Notes under the pieces: generated by a model | Told to the model about the DNA's origin: nothing | Databases searched by the model: none | The model's input: the letters and a program-made list of their open reading frames with translations, nothing else | Part shown: positions 27,800 to 36,595 of the stretch, one piece after another | Position numbering within the stretch: the first letter of the stretch is position 1 | Layout: the number at the start of each line of letters is the position of its first letter | Assembly: GCA_023284085.1 (NCBI GenBank) | Contig: JAKVHY010000023.1 | Coordinates: forward strand, 41,818 to 105,817 | Direction of reading: 5' to 3' | Source: Shewanella benthica | GTDB lineage: Bacteria; Pseudomonadota; Gammaproteobacteria; Enterobacterales; Shewanellaceae | DNA length: 64,000 bases | Made by a program: the position numbers and the translations under genes

Positions 27800-28269
27800 C
27801 GGCTTCCCTGCTCACGGAAGTGATCGGTACTCGGACCTTGATTCTTACGGCGATTAACATGCTTACGACGATGAGCTGATATCTCAACTTCACCATGGCG
27901 GGTAATGAAGGCTTCCATCCAACAAGCGATAGCTTGTGGCATAGGAAGATTCAACACAGGAGTATCACCTTCGAGGCAGCCAGCAGCGACATTTTGGTCT
28001 GCGGAGATCATCGCAGGGATCCAGGTACCGTCCTCGAGTTCGTCGCAGACGATGAACAACATGGCGTTGTCCATATCCAAATTAATACGGTAGCTACCGC
28101 GCTCATCTTTATGTAACTCAAGCTGGATAAGGTGTGAATTCTCAGGGGCGTCATGAGTGGCTGGTAATATCTGATCTAACTCCCAGGTCACTGAGGTCCA
28201 GCGCCCGACTAACTTTTCGATTCTCTTGAGAGAAACATGCATGGGCCATTGGCTTTCGGTATGTTGCAT
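27796..28269 (-). CDS. DUF3305 protein
   Basis: 157 residues matching DUF3305: WPMHVSLKRIEKLVGRWTSV, WELDQILP, then a C-terminal MEAFITRHGEVEISAHRRKH. The basic tail contrasts with the acidic DUF3306 partner, suggesting that the two may bind each other. First gene of the fdh accessory unit and divergent from fdhD. Confidence 0.85.
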   Translation of the reverse strand: MQHTESQWPMHVSLKRIEKLVGRWTSVTWELDQILPATHDAPENSHLIQLELHKDERGSYRINLDMDNAMLFIVCDELEDGTWIPAMISADQNVAAGCLEGDTPVLNLPMPQAIACWMEAFITRHGEVEISAHRRKHVNRRKNQGPSTDHFREQGSR

Positions 28270-28582
28270 TCAGTCTTCACCTTACTTGTAGCGGGTTTAT
28301 CATTCAGATAACACCCGGCCCGATAATGAGGTTAATATTTTCTACTATATCCATTACCAAGCAATATATGTGCCATTCAATTAATAGAGGAAAGTTGCGC
28401 TAGATCATCAATTCCACACTAAGAGTAGGACAATTTGTCCTAGCTGCCATTTTTTATAGGACATTTATGGGCGTTTTAACGGAGGGTAATGAGAGAGATC
28501 ACGCATTAACTCAAGGATTCAACGTCTGGGTACAATAATTGCTATGCTGAATGAGCCAATTTCCAATGATGAGTGATGAACC
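28270..28582. other. Divergent promoter region between DUF3305 and fdhD
   Basis: 313 bp with no gene. It holds a palindromic operator candidate at 28426 (listed separately) and AT-rich stretches that could carry both promoters. Confidence 0.6.
28426..28442. promoter_or_regulatory. Palindromic operator candidate TAGGACAA-T-TTGTCCTA
   Basis: Perfect 8-bp arms with a one-base centre, followed 15 bp later by a third half-site TAGGACA (28457-28463). It lies in the divergent region before fdhD and DUF3305. It does not match CRP, FNR or ModE consensus as I know them. It may be bound by the HTH regulator encoded at 29501; that is inference. Confidence 0.5.
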
Positions 28583-29428
28583 TTGAGCAAGCACTATCCA
28601 ACCTTGATAAAAACAGCGACCGATGTGCCGTTAACCATTGCTGTTAAGGCTATCGACGAAAACGGTGAGCAGGTAGACAAGCATATCGCCTGCGAACGCC
28701 CCCTCACCGTCTATCTGAACTGGCGGCCGATTGTGACCTTGATGACCTTAGGGGCCAGAGCCGAATCGCTGGCCTTAGGCTACCTGAAGAACCAAGGTTT
28801 TATCTCAGATCTGCAGCAGCTGGAATCGATTATCGTCGATTGGGAGGTCAGCTCGGCGGCTATCATCACCACAGAAAGCACCCAAGACTTAGAAAAGAAG
28901 CTCTCGGAAAAAACGGTAACCTCAGGCTGTGGCCAGGGAACCGTATATGGTGGATTTATGGATGGTTTGGATGAGATAAACCTGCCACAACGCCGAATTA
29001 AGCAGAGCATGATCTATAGCCTGCTGAAGAATATCGGCGAATACAACGAAACCTATAAGAATGCAGGCGCGGTACACGGTTGTGGCCTGTGCCTCGACGA
29101 CCAGATCGTCGATTTCGTCGAAGATGTGGGCCGCCATAACGCGGTAGATACCTTAGCCGGCGAGATGTGGTTAAAAGAGACCCCAGGTGAAGACAAACTC
29201 TTCTACACCACGGGACGCCTGACCTCTGAAATGGTGATAAAAGTCGCCAAGATGGGCATACCCATACTCCTGTCACGTAGCGGTGCGACTCAGATGGGAC
29301 TTGAGCTGGCGCAGCAGATGGGGATAACCATGATAGCCCGCGCCAAGGGAAAACACTTCCTTATCTACAATGGAGCCGACAACATAGAATTCGACGCCAT
29401 ACCACCTAAGCGCCCCTCGAAAAAATAG
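28583..29428 (+). CDS. fdhD: Formate dehydrogenase accessory sulfurtransferase FdhD
   Basis: 281 residues matching FdhD: ERPLTVYLNWRPIVTLMTLG, SGCGQGT with the sulfur-carrying Cys, CGLCLDDQIVDFVEDVGRHN, TGRLTSEMVIKVAKMGIP. It transfers sulfur from a cysteine desulfurase to the molybdenum cofactor of FdhA. The start is a TTG; a stop lies only two codons upstream and the family N-terminus needs this start. The E. coli CxxC site is here a single Cys in CGQG. Followed after 72 bp by the HTH regulator. Confidence 0.93.
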   Translation: MSKHYPTLIKTATDVPLTIAVKAIDENGEQVDKHIACERPLTVYLNWRPIVTLMTLGARAESLALGYLKNQGFISDLQQLESIIVDWEVSSAAIITTESTQDLEKKLSEKTVTSGCGQGTVYGGFMDGLDEINLPQRRIKQSMIYSLLKNIGEYNETYKNAGAVHGCGLCLDDQIVDFVEDVGRHNAVDTLAGEMWLKETPGEDKLFYTTGRLTSEMVIKVAKMGIPILLSRSGATQMGLELAQQMGITMIARAKGKHFLIYNGADNIEFDAIPPKRPSKK

Positions 29429-29454
29429 ACCGAAACAAGGGACGTTTGAAAATT

Positions 29455-29476
29455 TTGGCTGCCTGACTGCAGCCAA
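29455..29476. promoter_or_regulatory. Inverted repeat between fdhD and the HTH gene
   Basis: TTGGCTGC-CTGACT-GCAGCCAA, perfect 8-bp arms, 25 bp before the HTH start. It could be an operator or an RNA hairpin; there is no T-run, so an intrinsic terminator is unlikely. Confidence 0.5.
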
Positions 29477-29500
29477 AGTACTACTCAATGGAAATTAGTA

Positions 29501-30406
29501 ATGACAGAGCCGAGCAAACTCGTCTATATGAGCGCCAAACAGGTCGCCGAATACCTGGATCTGAATGAAAAGAAGGTCTATGCGATGGCGAACGATCGCA
29601 TTCTTCCCGCGACTAAGGTAACCGGTAAGTGGCTCTTCCCTAAGATCTTAATCGATCGCTGGGTGATGGATTCATGCCATAGCGGTATGCTGTCGGACAG
29701 AATGCACATCACAGGCAGTGATGATCCCCTATTGTCTATGCTGGTCGCTCGATTGATGACTCAGATAGGCAAGAGCGATCTCATCAGCTACAGCTCCACC
29801 GGCTCACGCCTCGGCCTGGACCTACTCTCCCGCGGCTACGCCGATGTGTGCACCTTACATTGGGGAAGCGTAGATGAACGCAATATCCGTCACCCGGCGC
29901 TGCTAAAGGGCTACCCTAACCACCAGCAGTGGGTGATGGTCCACGGCTACACACGCCAACAAGGCCTGATGATGCGTACCGAGATGCATCATAGATGTCA
30001 GCAAGAAGACCAGATAATCTCCCTCCCTTGGCGCTGGGTAGACAGACAAGCCGGTGCTGGCAGCCAGCAACATCTGGAACATTGGCTCATGAAGCAAGGC
30101 GCCGCCCTGACTCATATCAATGCCAACGTCACCGCCTACAGCGAGCGTGAACTCGCCGGTTTCATTGCCCGCGGCGATGCCGACATAGGCTTCGGCTGTC
30201 AATCGGTCGCCATGGAAAGCGGCCTAAGCTTCGTGCCGCTGATCACTGAATCATTCGACTTCGTCATGCCACAGGGGATCTACTTCAGACGCCAGTTGCA
30301 GCATCTGTTCGACATGATTTCCAGCTCGCAAACGAGACAGTTGGCCGCCTCTCTGGGTGGGTATGATTTGACTGACTGTGGCAAGTTGTTGTGGAACCCA
30401 TCATAA
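29501..30406 (+). CDS. Excisionase-type HTH regulator with periplasmic-binding-like domain
   Basis: 301 residues. Residues 8-55 are an excisionase/MerR-like helix-turn-helix (MSAKQVAEYLDLNEKKVYAM ... GKWLFPKILIDRWV). The rest resembles the PBP-like effector domain seen in molybdate/tungstate-type sensors (ISYSSTGSRLGLDLLSRGYA, DADIGFGCQSVAMESGLSFV). No signal peptide, so it is a cytoplasmic regulator. Its place after fdhD suggests that it controls the fdh genes in response to molybdate, tungstate or a related small molecule. Ligand and targets are inferred. Confidence 0.8.
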   Translation: MTEPSKLVYMSAKQVAEYLDLNEKKVYAMANDRILPATKVTGKWLFPKILIDRWVMDSCHSGMLSDRMHITGSDDPLLSMLVARLMTQIGKSDLISYSSTGSRLGLDLLSRGYADVCTLHWGSVDERNIRHPALLKGYPNHQQWVMVHGYTRQQGLMMRTEMHHRCQQEDQIISLPWRWVDRQAGAGSQQHLEHWLMKQGAALTHINANVTAYSERELAGFIARGDADIGFGCQSVAMESGLSFVPLITESFDFVMPQGIYFRRQLQHLFDMISSSQTRQLAASLGGYDLTDCGKLLWNPS

Positions 30407-30413
30407 CGGAGGG

Positions 30414-30440
30414 TTCGAGGTTTTAGATTCTAGGAACGAG
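30414..30440. repeat. Degenerate CTAG repeat
   Basis: GGTTTTAGATTCTAGGAACG directly after the HTH gene, with a second degenerate patch (GAGTTCTAGG ... GCTAGAGCCTAGGC) at 30484-30516. A weak member of the family. Confidence 0.55.
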
Positions 30441-30449
30441 GAATAGGCA

Positions 30450-30542
30450 GGTAAAGCTAAGATGACGCTTCGCTAATGGTTCCGAGTTCTAGGTATTTGG
30501 GCGCTAGAGCCTAGGCTGGTAAAGCTAAGACGACGCTTCGCT
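30450..30542 (+). repeat. 25-bp direct repeat pair
   Basis: GGTAAAGCTAAGATGACGCT plus TCGCT at 30450-30474, repeated with one change at 30518-30542. Each copy follows a CTAG patch and AGGC(A/T), so a larger unit of about 68 bp seems to be duplicated. Confidence 0.75.
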
Positions 30543-30788
30543 GGTAGACGGCCTTCGGCCTATTCGACGCTAACGCTAATTGAGATTGTCAGTTATCAAT
30601 TGCTTGCAGCAGGCTCATGTGTAGATACTTCTACGAGACACCACAATCACTTCTGACTGCCATGGATTGCGGGAATGCCAAAAAGTGTAAGGAACATTTT
30701 GGCATTGTGGGCTCTGATATTTGGGTATTTAGGTCTATTTTGAACCCCAAATGACTTAGAACTAAGGGTTTGACACCATAGTCACTCG

Positions 30789-31148
30789 TTAGCTGAAAAA
30801 TTCAAATAACTCATGAACTATGCCTGATGGATCTTTAAAAGCTGAGTACCGCCCCCAATCATTTTGATTTGGGGCATCATGAATAAACTCAACACCATGA
30901 TTCTTTAGCTCGTTAATTTTTTCATCTAAATTTTTAATCGTGAACACTAATGTAGAGCTGGAATTGTAACCATGCCGATAATTTATGGCAGGTAAAGTCC
31001 CCTGAAACATGAGCACTTCATGACTGCCCGCCAAGAGTTTTATACAAGAATCACTTTCTGAAACTAGATCCAATCCAAGAACCATTACATAAAACCATTT
31101 AGATTCTTGAAGATCTTGAACAACTAATAATGTTGATGGATTTTCCAT
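30789..31148 (-). CDS. VOC (glyoxalase-like) family protein
   Basis: 119 residues, one VOC module pair: LLVVQDLQESKWFYVMVLGL at the start and FKDPSGIVHELFEF at the end, with the terminal Glu (HELFEF) as the usual metal ligand. Members include glyoxalases, dioxygenases and antibiotic-binding proteins; the substrate cannot be predicted. Lower GC than the neighbours and next to repeat-rich DNA, so possibly acquired. Confidence 0.82.
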   Translation of the reverse strand: MENPSTLLVVQDLQESKWFYVMVLGLDLVSESDSCIKLLAGSHEVLMFQGTLPAINYRHGYNSSSTLVFTIKNLDEKINELKNHGVEFIHDAPNQNDWGRYSAFKDPSGIVHELFEFFS

Positions 31149-31245
31149 ACAGGATTACAACTCCTTCTATAAGATCATGATGATCCTAGTCGCCCATTGT
31201 TAATCAACAACATATCAACCATATCTCTGGTTATCAATACTCAAC

Positions 31246-31779
31246 TTAGCGACAAGCCAACTGATAGATCACGACTATGACCATCAATAAAACACTTGGG
31301 TAAAAGGTTAAGGCAAAACCAAATGCTCTGGCTGGGGCACCTTTGGCGTAGCCTTTGAAGAAAGCGATGCGGCCGATGGCAAACAGTAACGAACATAGTG
31401 GAAGCACTGATAACCAGACCGTCGGCATGGTGAATGCCCAGATACTGTAAACCATTGCAGTCATCAATAGCTGTTCAAGAGTATTTTGTATCAGGCTCTG
31501 CAACACACTAGCCTCATGGCTCGTATTAGATAAGGCGCTACCATCGATATCTTCGGGACTAAAGAAGCGAAATTTTGCCAAGCGGCCAATAGAAGCAATA
31601 AGAAAAACCACAGGCAAGATCAATGATCGACCCAACACAGTAAACTTACTACCTAAGTCCTCTATCTGCGCATAAGAGAAAGGGTCAAACATCATCCCCA
31701 TAGAAATTACTACCACAGCCAATCCCATAGCCGCAGCCATCCCCTTCAACACCCCAACTTGCTTAACAGACAACCCCAT
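31246..31779 (-). CDS. MAPEG family membrane protein
   Basis: About 177 residues from ATG 31779 (MGLSVKQVGVLKGM; AGGA upstream), with four hydrophobic helices. The MAPEG signature region is present: a polar helix with VLQSLIQNTLEQLLMTAMVY and a final GYAKGAPARAFGFALTFYP. Eukaryotic relatives act on glutathione or eicosanoids; bacterial roles are largely unknown. An upstream in-frame start at 31833 would add 18 residues. Confidence 0.8.
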   Translation of the reverse strand: MGLSVKQVGVLKGMAAAMGLAVVVISMGMMFDPFSYAQIEDLGSKFTVLGRSLILPVVFLIASIGRLAKFRFFSPEDIDGSALSNTSHEASVLQSLIQNTLEQLLMTAMVYSIWAFTMPTVWLSVLPLCSLLFAIGRIAFFKGYAKGAPARAFGFALTFYPSVLLMVIVVIYQLACR

Positions 31780-31885
31780 ACTTATGTCCTTGTTTTCTTC
31801 AATTAAAAATGAATAAATCCAACATAACAACAAGTCTTATTCGAAGATGCGAGAAGGTGTGCGTTCTCAATAAAGCAAGCTGTCG

Positions 31886-32596
31886 TTATAGATATTTTCC
31901 AATGATAGATGAAAGGTCTTCGACATTTGTGGCGATGTGATCGGGTTGAACCGCCCAGCCTGAAGGCTCTGATTGACTGTAGGCTGCAGCCACTGAGATA
32001 ACTTTCGCTTGTCCGCCGAGGGCTGACTGTAGATTGCGCGCAAATTGAGTATCAGCCTCGTGATCACCGATATACATCAATAATTGGCTATTGGTGTGGC
32101 CAAATATGCTCTCTAGACACTTTATCCCACCATCTGGATGTGGCTTTTGGTTACCGTTTGACACATCATCATAGCCAACAACGGCCTTAAATGGCTCATT
32201 AATGCCATGAAGCTCAAGTACATTGCGGATGTTTTTTTGCGAGTTTTGCGAACAGATCCCATGATGAATGTCAGAAAATCTGTCTATAATCTTTGTAATT
32301 CCATTAAAAAGAGAAACCTGTGTTTGGTTCTTTTCTTGATGCTCTGCCCACATACTGCCCGCTAGAATCATCTCTTCATCGGACATACCATAATATCTAA
32401 CATACAGCTCTTGCCAGTTTTTAGCAGCATGATTTGCCTCGTGATAAAGGTCTTCGTTATGCAAATATTTAGGTAAATTTTCACCCGTTAAATGTGGCGC
32501 TACGATAGATAAAATTGTCTTAGTAATATCCATATTCTTCGGCACTGAATTAACCAGAGTTCCATCGTAATCCCACAATACTGCATCTAGCTTCAT
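31886..32596 (-). CDS. HAD-superfamily hydrolase
   Basis: 236 residues. Motif I is LWDYDGTLVNS with the nucleophile Asp, motif II lies at HGICSQNSQKNI, and motif IV is MYIGDHEADTQFARN. The helical cap is of the phosphoglycolate-phosphatase type. Predicted phosphatase of a small metabolite. ATG at 32596 starts MKLDAVLWDYDG, as usual for the family. 100 bp upstream of the MAPEG gene. Confidence 0.88.
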   Translation of the reverse strand: MKLDAVLWDYDGTLVNSVPKNMDITKTILSIVAPHLTGENLPKYLHNEDLYHEANHAAKNWQELYVRYYGMSDEEMILAGSMWAEHQEKNQTQVSLFNGITKIIDRFSDIHHGICSQNSQKNIRNVLELHGINEPFKAVVGYDDVSNGNQKPHPDGGIKCLESIFGHTNSQLLMYIGDHEADTQFARNLQSALGGQAKVISVAAAYSQSEPSGWAVQPDHIATNVEDLSSIIGKYL

Positions 32597-32690
32597 ACTC
32601 TTATCCCATCAATAAATTATCTAAAAGAAGTCATCCATACTGCAACTTTTTATGCACTGAATTCAGTTGAATTTAAGCTAGCTAACCCAT

Positions 32691-32720
32691 TTTGACAAGA
32701 CGTCAATACGGCTAGAATGG
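32691..32720 (+). promoter_or_regulatory. Sigma-70-like promoter
   Basis: TTGACA followed after 15-17 bp by TAGAAT/GAATGG (32691-32720), a near-consensus -35 with a fair -10. It lies about 470 bp before the phospholipase-D gene, with no reading frame between. Confidence 0.4.
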
Positions 32721-32875
32721 TGAATAGTGTGTAATACACAAACAAAGATTGATCTTGCTCATTTTGTGGGGAGAGCTGTTTCAACGATCTTAAAATGGGA
32801 TGTAGGGCTAGCTTTCAGACTCTTACTTAGTGAGTTGCATATACCATCGGAAGCGCTAGGAATTATTGAATCAGC

Positions 32876-32910
32876 ATGAGGCCCGTACTTAATGCATGTA
32901 ACTTCGCCGG
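32876..32910 (-). repeat. 35-bp block shared with 57419-57453, copy A
   Basis: ATGAGGCCCGTACTTAATGC and on to CCGG; 30 of 35 bases match copy B. On the minus strand both copies read PAKLHA(L/F)ST(G/A)L and reach a stop shortly after, so the block may be the tail of a lost gene family. Confidence 0.65.
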
Positions 32911-33187
32911 AAGCTATTTGTAGCTATATTAAGACACCAATGACATGTGAGATAAGAGTAAACTTATCGCCTCCACGACGCCCACTCCTTTAAAATGAGT
33001 CAGCGAAGCTTGATTAGTAATTTACTCGGAAGATAAGTTGGTTCCTTGGTCACTTTGCTTCAGCTAAATGCTAATCTAGCTAACTTGCCTGAAAATATTG
33101 GCAGCAGTATTATGAATAAACTTGAATGAAAGAATGAGCAGATAGGAGCTGAATTAGTCATTCAAAGTTAAAAAGGAAATGTAATAA

Positions 33188-34720
33188 ATGTCTGTGATCC
33201 AACGTATTAATGTCATCATGCTCTTAGTCGCTATTCTCACAGGCTGCTCGTCACTTCCAGAGGGAATACAACACACTAGCGAGCCATTTGTCACCAAAAC
33301 AAGCAGTACATTGTCCGAATTAACTGACACTTATCGGCCTGAACAGCCTGAACAAAGACAGAGTGCTGTTCTGTTGCAAGATACCGGCTGGGATGCATTG
33401 GCTCAACGGTTGGCACTCATAGAAACAGCTGAACACAGCATAGATATTCAGTATTACATTTGGAACTCAGATGCTTCAGGACACTACTTGGCAAGTCGCT
33501 TATTGGCTGCTGCTGAACGTGGTGTTCAAGTTCGTGTAATGCTTGATGATATCAATCTAAATGAACGAGAGAAACTACTGTCAGCACTTGATCTTCATCC
33601 TCAAATAGAGATCCGCATATTTAACCCTATCCCAAGTCGCCGCGGGTTTGTAAAGTGGCTAAACCTACTGAGTGATTTTTCTCGTTTAAACCGCCGTATG
33701 CACAATAAGTCATTTACCGTCGACGGTGTCCTGTCTATTGTTGGAGGCCGTAATATCGGCGATGAATATTTTGATCTTTCTGATGACGTCAATTTTCGTG
33801 ACCGCGATGTACTGGTAATGGGCACTGTAGTAACCGATATCCAAGCTAGCTTTGGACAGTATTGGAACAGTCGCTGGTCTTACCCTGTTAGCTTGTTGAC
33901 CGATAAAGTCTCAGCAGATCTGCCTGTGTCAGATAAAGTGGCCGCTCCCCATTACAAAAACTATCCCCCTTTGCCAGAAGGAAATAAGATAGCACATCGC
34001 TTCTTAAAGGATTTGCTGGCAGAGATGAGCTGGGTTCAAGCATATTTTGTTGCTGACCGACCTGTACCTATCGATGAGGATAATACCAGCAAGCCCAAGG
34101 CTACAGCTAGATTATTGGCCGAGTTGGCTGACCAGTCGAACCAAGAAATCTTATTGGAATCAGCCTATCTTATATTTGATGATCGCCAACTCGAAGCGCT
34201 GCAGAGATTAACCAGCAATGGCATTGAGGTTAAAGCATTGACCAACTCTATGGCCTCTAATGACCTAGTCACTAATCATTCTGGCTACGCAGGTCGACGT
34301 CAGGATATGCTCAACCACGGCATACAATTGTTCGAGTTAAAACCTGATACAAAGCTGTGTGAAGAGTCAACTCGAGACCTGTCCAAATGTGCACCGACAA
34401 CTGCCTACGGTCTTCATGCAAAGTCAGTTGTTTTTGACCGGCAAGTGGCAGTGGTCGGCTCTTTTAATTTCAACTTACGTTCAACCTACCTCAATACCGA
34501 GTCCCTGCTAGTTATTGAAAATAGGCATATTGCTGAAAGCCTTGCTGATGATATGGATCAGGCGATGAACGAAGATAATAGCTGGCGTCTGAACTTATAT
34601 GAAGACAAACTCCGCTGGCATTCCGGCTCAAAAAGCTGGGAAATAGAGCCCGAAACCGACCTATCGGAACGAATCAAATCACATTTGTTACAATTATTAC
34701 CGATAGAGAAATACTTGTGA
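33188..34720 (+). CDS. Phospholipase D/cardiolipin synthase-family lipoprotein
   Basis: 510 residues. A lipoprotein signal (MSVIQRINVIMLLVAILTGC) leads to Cys20. Two HKD motifs are present: HNKSFTVDGVLSIVGGRN and HAKSVVFDRQVAVVGSFNFN. This layout matches ClsC-type PLD proteins, which make cardiolipin from phospholipids, but the lipid anchor differs from ClsC itself. Likely in the periplasm, attached to a membrane. Monocistronic. Confidence 0.9.
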   Translation: MSVIQRINVIMLLVAILTGCSSLPEGIQHTSEPFVTKTSSTLSELTDTYRPEQPEQRQSAVLLQDTGWDALAQRLALIETAEHSIDIQYYIWNSDASGHYLASRLLAAAERGVQVRVMLDDINLNEREKLLSALDLHPQIEIRIFNPIPSRRGFVKWLNLLSDFSRLNRRMHNKSFTVDGVLSIVGGRNIGDEYFDLSDDVNFRDRDVLVMGTVVTDIQASFGQYWNSRWSYPVSLLTDKVSADLPVSDKVAAPHYKNYPPLPEGNKIAHRFLKDLLAEMSWVQAYFVADRPVPIDEDNTSKPKATARLLAELADQSNQEILLESAYLIFDDRQLEALQRLTSNGIEVKALTNSMASNDLVTNHSGYAGRRQDMLNHGIQLFELKPDTKLCEESTRDLSKCAPTTAYGLHAKSVVFDRQVAVVGSFNFNLRSTYLNTESLLVIENRHIAESLADDMDQAMNEDNSWRLNLYEDKLRWHSGSKSWEIEPETDLSERIKSHLLQLLPIEKYL

Positions 34721-34765
34721 TATGAGTTATAAGGGTTAAAGGTTAAGAACCACCTCCCGATACTC

Positions 34766-35995
34766 TTAGCTACGATACTTCGCCCATAACGCCTGCTGCT
34801 TTGGAGTCAAAAAACTCCAGGCGAGTACGCGAGTGAGTTTGTTACCTTGGGCCATATCTATGGTTTTTATGCTGACGGCGCCCGCCTTTTTGAGGGCGGC
34901 ATAACTAGGTTTCAGGTTTTCTTGCTTCGATACTAGGCTAGTAAACCACAGGCATTGGGTCTTAAAGTCGACGCTCTCGCGGATCATATTAAGCAGGAAC
35001 TGCTTCTCGCCACCTTCACACCAAAGCTCGGCCTTCTGGCCGCCGAAGTTGAGATCTGCATTTGCGCCTTTAACCTTAGCAGGTTCACTCTTATGCCCTT
35101 TTGCCGCGCGGTTAGCCGCGAGGTTCTTTAGCTTACGCTGACTCCCCTCACTCGCCTCGGCCAACGACGAATGAAACGGTGGATTACATAAGGTCACATC
35201 GAACCTGTCATCGACATTGATGATGCCATGAAATACTTTTTGATGATCGGTTTGTAACCGAGTTTTAAATTTACCTTGCAGGCAAAGGTTAGCCTGAATA
35301 ATCGATTCCACATTAGCGATAGAAAGCGGGTCGACATCGCTGGCGGTAAACTGCCAACCATAAGATTGAATGCCTAAGATGGGATAGACACCGTTGGCTC
35401 CGGTGCCTATATCCAACGCCTTTATCTTAGAGCCAGTCGGGATTCTATTGGTTTTAGTGGCAGCTTGAGCTAAGCCATTTGTTAAAGCGGGGACATTTTG
35501 TCCATCAGCACTTCTCGTTGATGGATCTTGGCTTACTTGTTGTGGAATATTTCCAGCCAGTAGATCTGCAATATAGTGTAAGTAATCAACCCGCCCCGGA
35601 ATTGGCGGGCACAGAAACCCCTGGGGGATGTCCCAAGACTCAATTCGATAATGAGCTTTCAACAGGGCTAGGTTAAGTGCCTTTACAGCCTGAGGGTCGG
35701 AAAAATCAATTGAAAGGTTGCCGTAAGGGTTTGGCCTAACGAATGGCTTTAGTTCTGGACTCGCCTCGGTAAGCGTTTCAAAGTCATAGCCATCCTTATG
35801 TAGATTCCTCTCGTGGAGCCCCTTTTTCTCGGCAGCTTGTACCGACTTAGGCTTACGAGCTACTGGCTTGCTCTTTTGCTTATTAGACTTTTGCTTATGA
35901 AAAGTAGATTTGGCCTGAGATTGGTTTTGCTTGCCCTTAACCGAACCATTGCTTAATTTCGATTTAGATGTCTGTTTGGGAGCTGATTTTGTCAT
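34766..35995 (-). CDS. rlmF: 23S rRNA (adenine-1618-N6) methyltransferase RlmF
   Basis: 409 residues, longer than E. coli RlmF (308) because of a basic Lys/Gln/Ser-rich N-terminal stretch of about 90 residues. The core is clear: LHERNLHKDGYDFETLTEAS, FVRPNPYGNLSIDFSDPQAV, the AdoMet site IKALDIGTGANGVYPILG, and the amino-methyltransferase motif LCNPPFHSS. It methylates A1618 of 23S rRNA. The N-terminal extension may bind RNA. Confidence 0.93.
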   Translation of the reverse strand: MTKSAPKQTSKSKLSNGSVKGKQNQSQAKSTFHKQKSNKQKSKPVARKPKSVQAAEKKGLHERNLHKDGYDFETLTEASPELKPFVRPNPYGNLSIDFSDPQAVKALNLALLKAHYRIESWDIPQGFLCPPIPGRVDYLHYIADLLAGNIPQQVSQDPSTRSADGQNVPALTNGLAQAATKTNRIPTGSKIKALDIGTGANGVYPILGIQSYGWQFTASDVDPLSIANVESIIQANLCLQGKFKTRLQTDHQKVFHGIINVDDRFDVTLCNPPFHSSLAEASEGSQRKLKNLAANRAAKGHKSEPAKVKGANADLNFGGQKAELWCEGGEKQFLLNMIRESVDFKTQCLWFTSLVSKQENLKPSYAALKKAGAVSIKTIDMAQGNKLTRVLAWSFLTPKQQALWAKYRS

Positions 35996-36060
35996 AGGGT
36001 CTCAGCCGCTGTTCGATAAACAACGGCTCATAAATAAAAGCTGAATTTTATATGGCTTAA

Positions 36061-36480
36061 CTAATCGTAAAGATATTTAGTGAACAACAAATTAACCACA
36101 ATAGGCCGGCCGACTTCTTGTGCGATGAGTCGATTGACAGTGTCAAAACACTCACGGCGGATCTCCTCACGCCCCGTTAAGGACTTAACCTTATCGGCAG
36201 TTTGGCTACCCATGATCTCCAATATTGCCGCTCGTAGGAGAGGATCGTGATGCTCCAGGGCAATAAGATCTTCCGGGTCTTTCACCATCAACTCGATACT
36301 TATGCGTACGAAGCCGAGTTTTTTACCGCTGGAGATATAGTTAGTGATGAGATCGGGCTCGAACCCGTAGTAGGCATAGTTATCTATTATCTCGTCTTCC
36401 GCATAAACACCTACACTAAAGATGCTAACGGCAAAAATAACCAAGAGGGATGCGAGTTTTCTAAGATAACCTGATCTCAT
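36061..36480 (-). CDS. FliL-like flagellar basal body-associated family protein
   Basis: About 139 residues from ATG 36480 (MRSGYLRKLASLLVIFAVS, AAGG seven bases before). Signal peptide cleaved near VYA-EDE. The C-terminal half is FliL-like: KKLGFVRISIELMVKDPEDL, then EIMGSQTADKVKSLTGREEI, ending VNLLFTKYLYD. No flagellar genes are near, so this is a stand-alone paralogue; FliL proteins act at the flagellar stator. In-frame starts upstream (36522) are less likely. Divergent from ubiC. Confidence 0.75.
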   Translation of the reverse strand: MRSGYLRKLASLLVIFAVSIFSVGVYAEDEIIDNYAYYGFEPDLITNYISSGKKLGFVRISIELMVKDPEDLIALEHHDPLLRAAILEIMGSQTADKVKSLTGREEIRRECFDTVNRLIAQEVGRPIVVNLLFTKYLYD

Positions 36481-36595
36481 ATCGTACCTTTCCATATTAA
36501 ATTGTATCTCCTTTGTGCTCATGAATCTTTCTGACTAACCTATTACGGCATGATAGACTGCTGCTGTTTCCAAGCCCTATTGTACCGAGAAATAG

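Larger units (their letters stand above)
30407..30788. other. Intergenic region with repeats and hairpins
   Basis: No gene. It holds degenerate CTAG repeats (30414-30440 and 30484-30515), a 25-bp direct repeat, and two inverted repeats: AATGCCAAAA/TTTTGGCATT (30674-30706) and ATTTGGG/CCCCAAAT (30720-30753). Confidence 0.6.
32597..33187. other. 590-bp gene-free region with a promoter-like site
   Basis: No convincing reading frame. It contains a sigma-70-like promoter at 32691 (listed separately), the 35-bp block shared with 57419 (32876-32910), and short inverted repeats. It could encode a small RNA; nothing further can be supported. Confidence 0.5.
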
